The notes below the pieces were generated by a model, which was not told the origin of the DNA, searched no databases, and saw only the letters and a list, made by a program, of their open reading frames with translations. A DNA stretch of 61,613 nt. It comes from Branchiostoma floridae (Eukaryota > Chordata > Leptocardii > Amphioxiformes > Branchiostomatidae). The stretch's first letter is position 1; every line of letters starts with the position of its first letter. The position numbers and the translations under genes were made by a program. The stretch lies in assembly GCF_000003815.2 (NCBI RefSeq), contig NC_049982.1:17431205-17492817 (forward strand), read 5' to 3'. This document shows, piece after piece, positions 57,840 through 61,613 of the stretch.

Positions 57840-60490
57840 AGGAAAAGGGCCAGAAAAAAAGGTCAGGGTTATCTTCATATTCACAAATTGCTACGCTGGA
57901 TAACAATGTTTTGCAATGGTAGCAACACAACTATCATTACGGAATGTTAAAAGATGATAGATATGTTGAACATTTGACGGCCCGGATACTTCTACCAGTG
58001 TATGTGTACTTAGCATAGATAAGCTTTATCGTGACCTTGGGTATAAATCATTTTAGAAATTAATGTTGCTTGTGTAATATTGATATAGCGTTGTCCACGT
58101 TAGAAGTGTAACTTTAGGAATCAGCCTGAGACCAGTGTAGAGGCTAGTAGTGCCTCAGGCGGTCGGGAGGACGTTATGTTGTAGCCTAGGTGTACATATA
58201 CCGGCCTCAGGACTCAGCACTTCATGTCTTTAATTGGAAGTAGCACCGAGTGTGTACGTTGTTGATATGGTAAAATTCTTGTCGTGATTTGGTGGCACTT
58301 TCCGCAGCACTCCACACAGCTAAACTCGTTGTATCAACATGGGGAGCTGTCAACGTGCCCCGTTATACCCCGTGTTTGTAGGAAGTGGCTCTTTGTGTCC
58401 GTTGTAACGAGATGGGAAGTCTTCAGGGGAAGCCCAAACAGATATCAAGTCAGGCGTTGATGTCAGAAAATTCCGAGCTGAGGATCTCCAAACGCCGACT
58501 AGAGACAGAAGCGCGCACGTACTGATATTTGACAGTGATGCGTCAATCAGTTTAGCGGCATCATCGTGTGGTCCGCGTATGCATAATGCGCAACTGTGTA
58601 CTTTTCCATTTCTATGTCATTCTAACCGCCAGATCCCCGCATGCCGCACATATATGATCGCGATGAACTATGATTTTCTCATGGAAGAAGCTTTCAAAAA
58701 GTCGGCGACCATACCCTCTGATAAAATAAATTATGGCTGTTGTTGTGTGCTGCCCACTTGATGGCTTGTTGCCACACAACGGCAGGCTTCCGTGTCTGTT
58801 ACTGAGAATGTTTATCCATATTTACTGCAAAGTCTACAGACCTGTGCGAAGGGCAACTCGTTTCTTCCCTGTCTTAACCACGGGTTAAACGGTTGTGTGC
58901 ACCGATCTTGCTAAATCTGTAGGTCCCAGCGCTCAAGAGGCCACTTTCTGCCTCCTAGCCAAGGTGGGTGTGCTTGTTCCACATTCCGTAGCCATCACGC
59001 AAGCTACACATTCTGTCTAGGAACTGAACAATGTTGTAGCTGTAAAATGGTGCTGTTGACTTTCACTTGGTGTTAGTATATAGGTAACAGCATTCATATG
59101 GATACAGCAGGCGACAGCTATCTCGTGCTAACTTTCCGCAGATAGTGCGCAGTTGCCTGATTGTTTCTGTGGGAATGACTGTTGCAAAAGATGTTAAGAG
59201 CTGTAGCGTTAGTGACGACAGCCACTTTCCAACTGGCTCTATAGATCTACAAATCAAAGCTTGGTGTGGCAATGGAGATCCTAATGGACGTATAAAAATT
59301 CACCGTTCTAACTGACTTGTTTTACGCTGTACATCTTTAAACCGCGGTTATATAGCAGTGTTAATATTGAGGTCTCAATATTGCAATACGGATGATAAGA
59401 AGTTGTTCCGGAAACAAGTAAAGCCGTGGGTACCCAAAGAAAACCAAAGTTCGAGCTTCGCTTGGATACTGGAACATCATGACGAAAAGACACAGACCTC
59501 GTATTCTTAACATTTTACTTGTGGAAATGACTGCAAATAACAGTCCGCATGTCTGGAGCATCTGACATGTACATCAAGAGAAGGTACTTCGTGGCAACCC
59601 CACCTTCCCCGAAAATGTACGATTGCCTAGCAAACAATTCGAACATCGTACTGGAAGAGAATGACTTAAAGGTTTCCAGCAGTTCCAGTAGCTTGGACTA
59701 AAGTCATTAAAAGTACATCGCCATGTTACGGAATATGTGTGTCGCCTTGCCGCTATAAAGTTCGTTGACTTGGACAGCTCAAACGGGGACATTTGGTTCC
59801 TTTGATGTGGGGCTTGTCAGCCCTGGCCCGAACCTGAGAAGCGGTTGCGGAAATGAGGGCTACGCCAGATCGTGGGACCCGAAACTTACACCATGTTTGT
59901 TCGTTCTCTGGAGGGAGGAGCGAGTCAGGGTCCGCTGCACGGGAGGTCCTTAAAAATCTCATATTAACTGCTGCAGCTTATCTGCATCTCTACATAGTCG
60001 ATAACTTGCTTTACTACATTCGCTTCATGAAGACCCGTTATGATATCTTTAATGCGAATCACCTGATACATCTAATTAAGAGGATTAGTGCTGTGAGGTG
60101 TGATATTGAGACATGTTCTCCTGTACACCTGCACCTTTAAACCTTCCGGTGCACAGCCGGCGTGCACGTCTGTCTGTCGTCACCCCGGCCCAGCGTACAT
60201 GTCCTATGTTGAGTCATGTTAGAAAGAGTGGCACCGTCTCAATACTAAATTTGGAATGCAAGTTACCCACGCTTATGAAATCAATTATACATGAGTGTAT
60301 GTGTATGCGCTTTTATAATCTTTTAATAAAAGCTCATCAGTCAGTTGTCAATGTTTTATTTACGTCCATAATTTGTGAGATCGCTTGTTGAGTTTGCCAG
60401 TCATCACTCAGTGCGATTTTTGTATTACAACAGATAACATCTTAGCTATTTCATCTTGAAGTGACGTCTATATGATTGATTTCCTTTCAT
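57840..60490. other. Spacer before the right-edge gene, nothing convincing
   Basis: Mixed-composition unique-looking sequence with no called exon; its 3' part should hold the upstream intron and promoter of the gene starting at 60,543. A small palindrome AATATTGAG-GT-CTCAATATT lies near 59,363. Confidence 0.3.
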
Positions 60491-60502
60491 TATGTTTTGC
60501 AG

Positions 60503-60597
60503 GTTGCAGCCACCAGAGTGAGTGGGGGAAAGATCATTGGCCATGTCGAAGCTAGAAGACACCATTGAGTTTATCGGTCATGTCGACTTGCACTTAA
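60503..60597 (+). CDS. Probable first coding exon of a gene running off the right edge
   Basis: Acceptor TATGTTTTGCAG at 60,491-60,502 is followed by a 40-nt 5' UTR remnant, an ATG at 60,543 and 18 codons, MSKLEDTIEFIGHVDLHL, ending with one extra base before the donor GTAAGT at 60,598. The short acidic start resembles the N-termini of SLC22-type organic ion transporters (Met, acidic residues, then IG and a hydrophobic start), but this is a guess from 18 residues. I found no second exon in the remaining kilobase. Confidence 0.5.
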
Positions 60598-61613
60598 GTA
60601 AGTAATGGTGCATCCGAATATTGTTACGTTGAAGATACCTTTGGCTGTAAATGAAGTCAGGGGTTTACACGATTGCCTTTTATTTCTTCCAATGATTTGC
60701 GTCTAAAATACACTAGGGAAAAGATGGATCGGAAGTTCCGAGTTCTATTCCCAATCGGTAGAGTACATTAAGCGAGACCAATCCATTTGTTTTCATGATC
60801 CCCTTTCATACGCCGTCTTGTTGGTGTATTGTGATTTGGAGTAGTGTACGTTTACATCTGTGGTCAGCTGCTTTGTTATCAGCTTGTGTTTTCGGCGAAA
60901 TAAAGGATATACGTTTACACGTTCTCTGACTTTTCTGTATCAAATTTGAAAGCATCTATTTAACCTCATATTCATTAATTGAAATCCAGCTGCCTTCGAT
61001 TTGGGCATCGACCAAGTCGTAAGCTACTGAGCTTACTGCAAGTCCACCTTATCATTTTGGAAGCTCCGGGGAATTTCAATTTAGACATGGTTCGCTATTA
61101 AAATCACTATCTATGCATTGGCGCCAGCCCTGAACGCTTTAACCGCCGAATGATTAAACGTTACAGTGCTGGTTTGTAATTCAGTTTATCGGTATGGAAC
61201 TATTCGTTGTAAAACGACAGTACTAGTTCTCTTCGTCCTACACGTCATCCATGTCCTTTGTATGTACAAACTTTCTGTGTATGCCTAAAAAAACGCATCA
61301 ATAGTTCAGTGAATAAAAAGCTTACGTTTTCTGTGTGCTCAAGGTTTTCTGGGTATGACAAGAGTCTACATTTTTACTTACCTCTTGGACAGCCATAGAA
61401 GATATTTACTTTGTATTTGATGATGCAGAGATTGTAACTTGTCAAAGTCAACTTTTTCATTGTTTTGGTGATGGCTAAGCTCAAGGATCCCAATGTCCGG
61501 GTTGGTCTTCGAAATGAAAATGAAACCATACTACATGACATAGCGGTTTCACATGGCGCAGCTACCGGACATCATCGTGGATATGTAGAATTATCTTAGG
61601 CTGAGGGAAGACA

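Noticed and set aside
1-61613. CRISPR arrays, prokaryotic operons, rRNA genes
   Set aside because: No regularly spaced short repeats with unique spacers, no tightly packed ATG frames and no rRNA-like sequence; gene structure is eukaryotic.

Overview
This looks like a gene-poor stretch of an invertebrate deuterostome nuclear genome, most likely a cephalochordate (Branchiostoma). The evidence is the animal forkhead gene, a multi-exon PTCD3 gene with GT-AG introns, AT-rich introns and spacers, many small inverted-repeat elements, and dispersed repeats that I recall (unchecked) as typical of amphioxus. There is no sign of bacterial operons, CRISPR arrays or rRNA, and I recognised no tRNA. Most open frames here are chance ORFs, many starting at non-ATG codons. 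I did not find a new biological system; the most useful results are exon models, promoter architecture and mobile-element anatomy.

Left end (1-3,810): six phase-consistent exons on the minus strand encode the first 134 residues of PTCD3/mS39, a mitochondrial ribosomal small-subunit PPR protein. The gene runs off the left edge. Only 49 bp separate its ATG from the ATG of a plus-strand gene (first exon MAAFSNNFVE, then GTGAGT), so this is a compact bidirectional promoter. It contains four nuclear-receptor half-sites, and both start codons sit inside YY1-like motifs.

Middle (3,811-43,200): AT-rich sequence with short candidate plus-strand exons at 11.8, 17.4, 18.6, 19.9, 21.3 and 22.9 kb. These may belong to the divergent gene, which I cannot name. 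The rest is transposon debris and spacer: a Harbinger-type element with TAA target duplications, several inverted-repeat elements, two unrelated minisatellites that both have a 56-bp period, a (TA)36 tract and small GC/CpG-rich patches.

FoxI (43,236-44,381, minus): a FoxI-class forkhead gene with no intron in the visible part. A 100-N assembly gap removes its C-terminus. The sequence beyond the gap contains AATAAA and reads as 3' UTR.

Right part (44,400-61,613): about 16 kb upstream of FoxI without a convincing gene. It holds candidate exons of low confidence, GC-rich patches and repeats, including a 128-bp Mutator-like element with a perfect 9-bp target duplication nested in an older repeat. 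At the right edge, 60,503-60,597 looks like the first coding exon of a plus-strand gene (starts MSKLEDTIEF).
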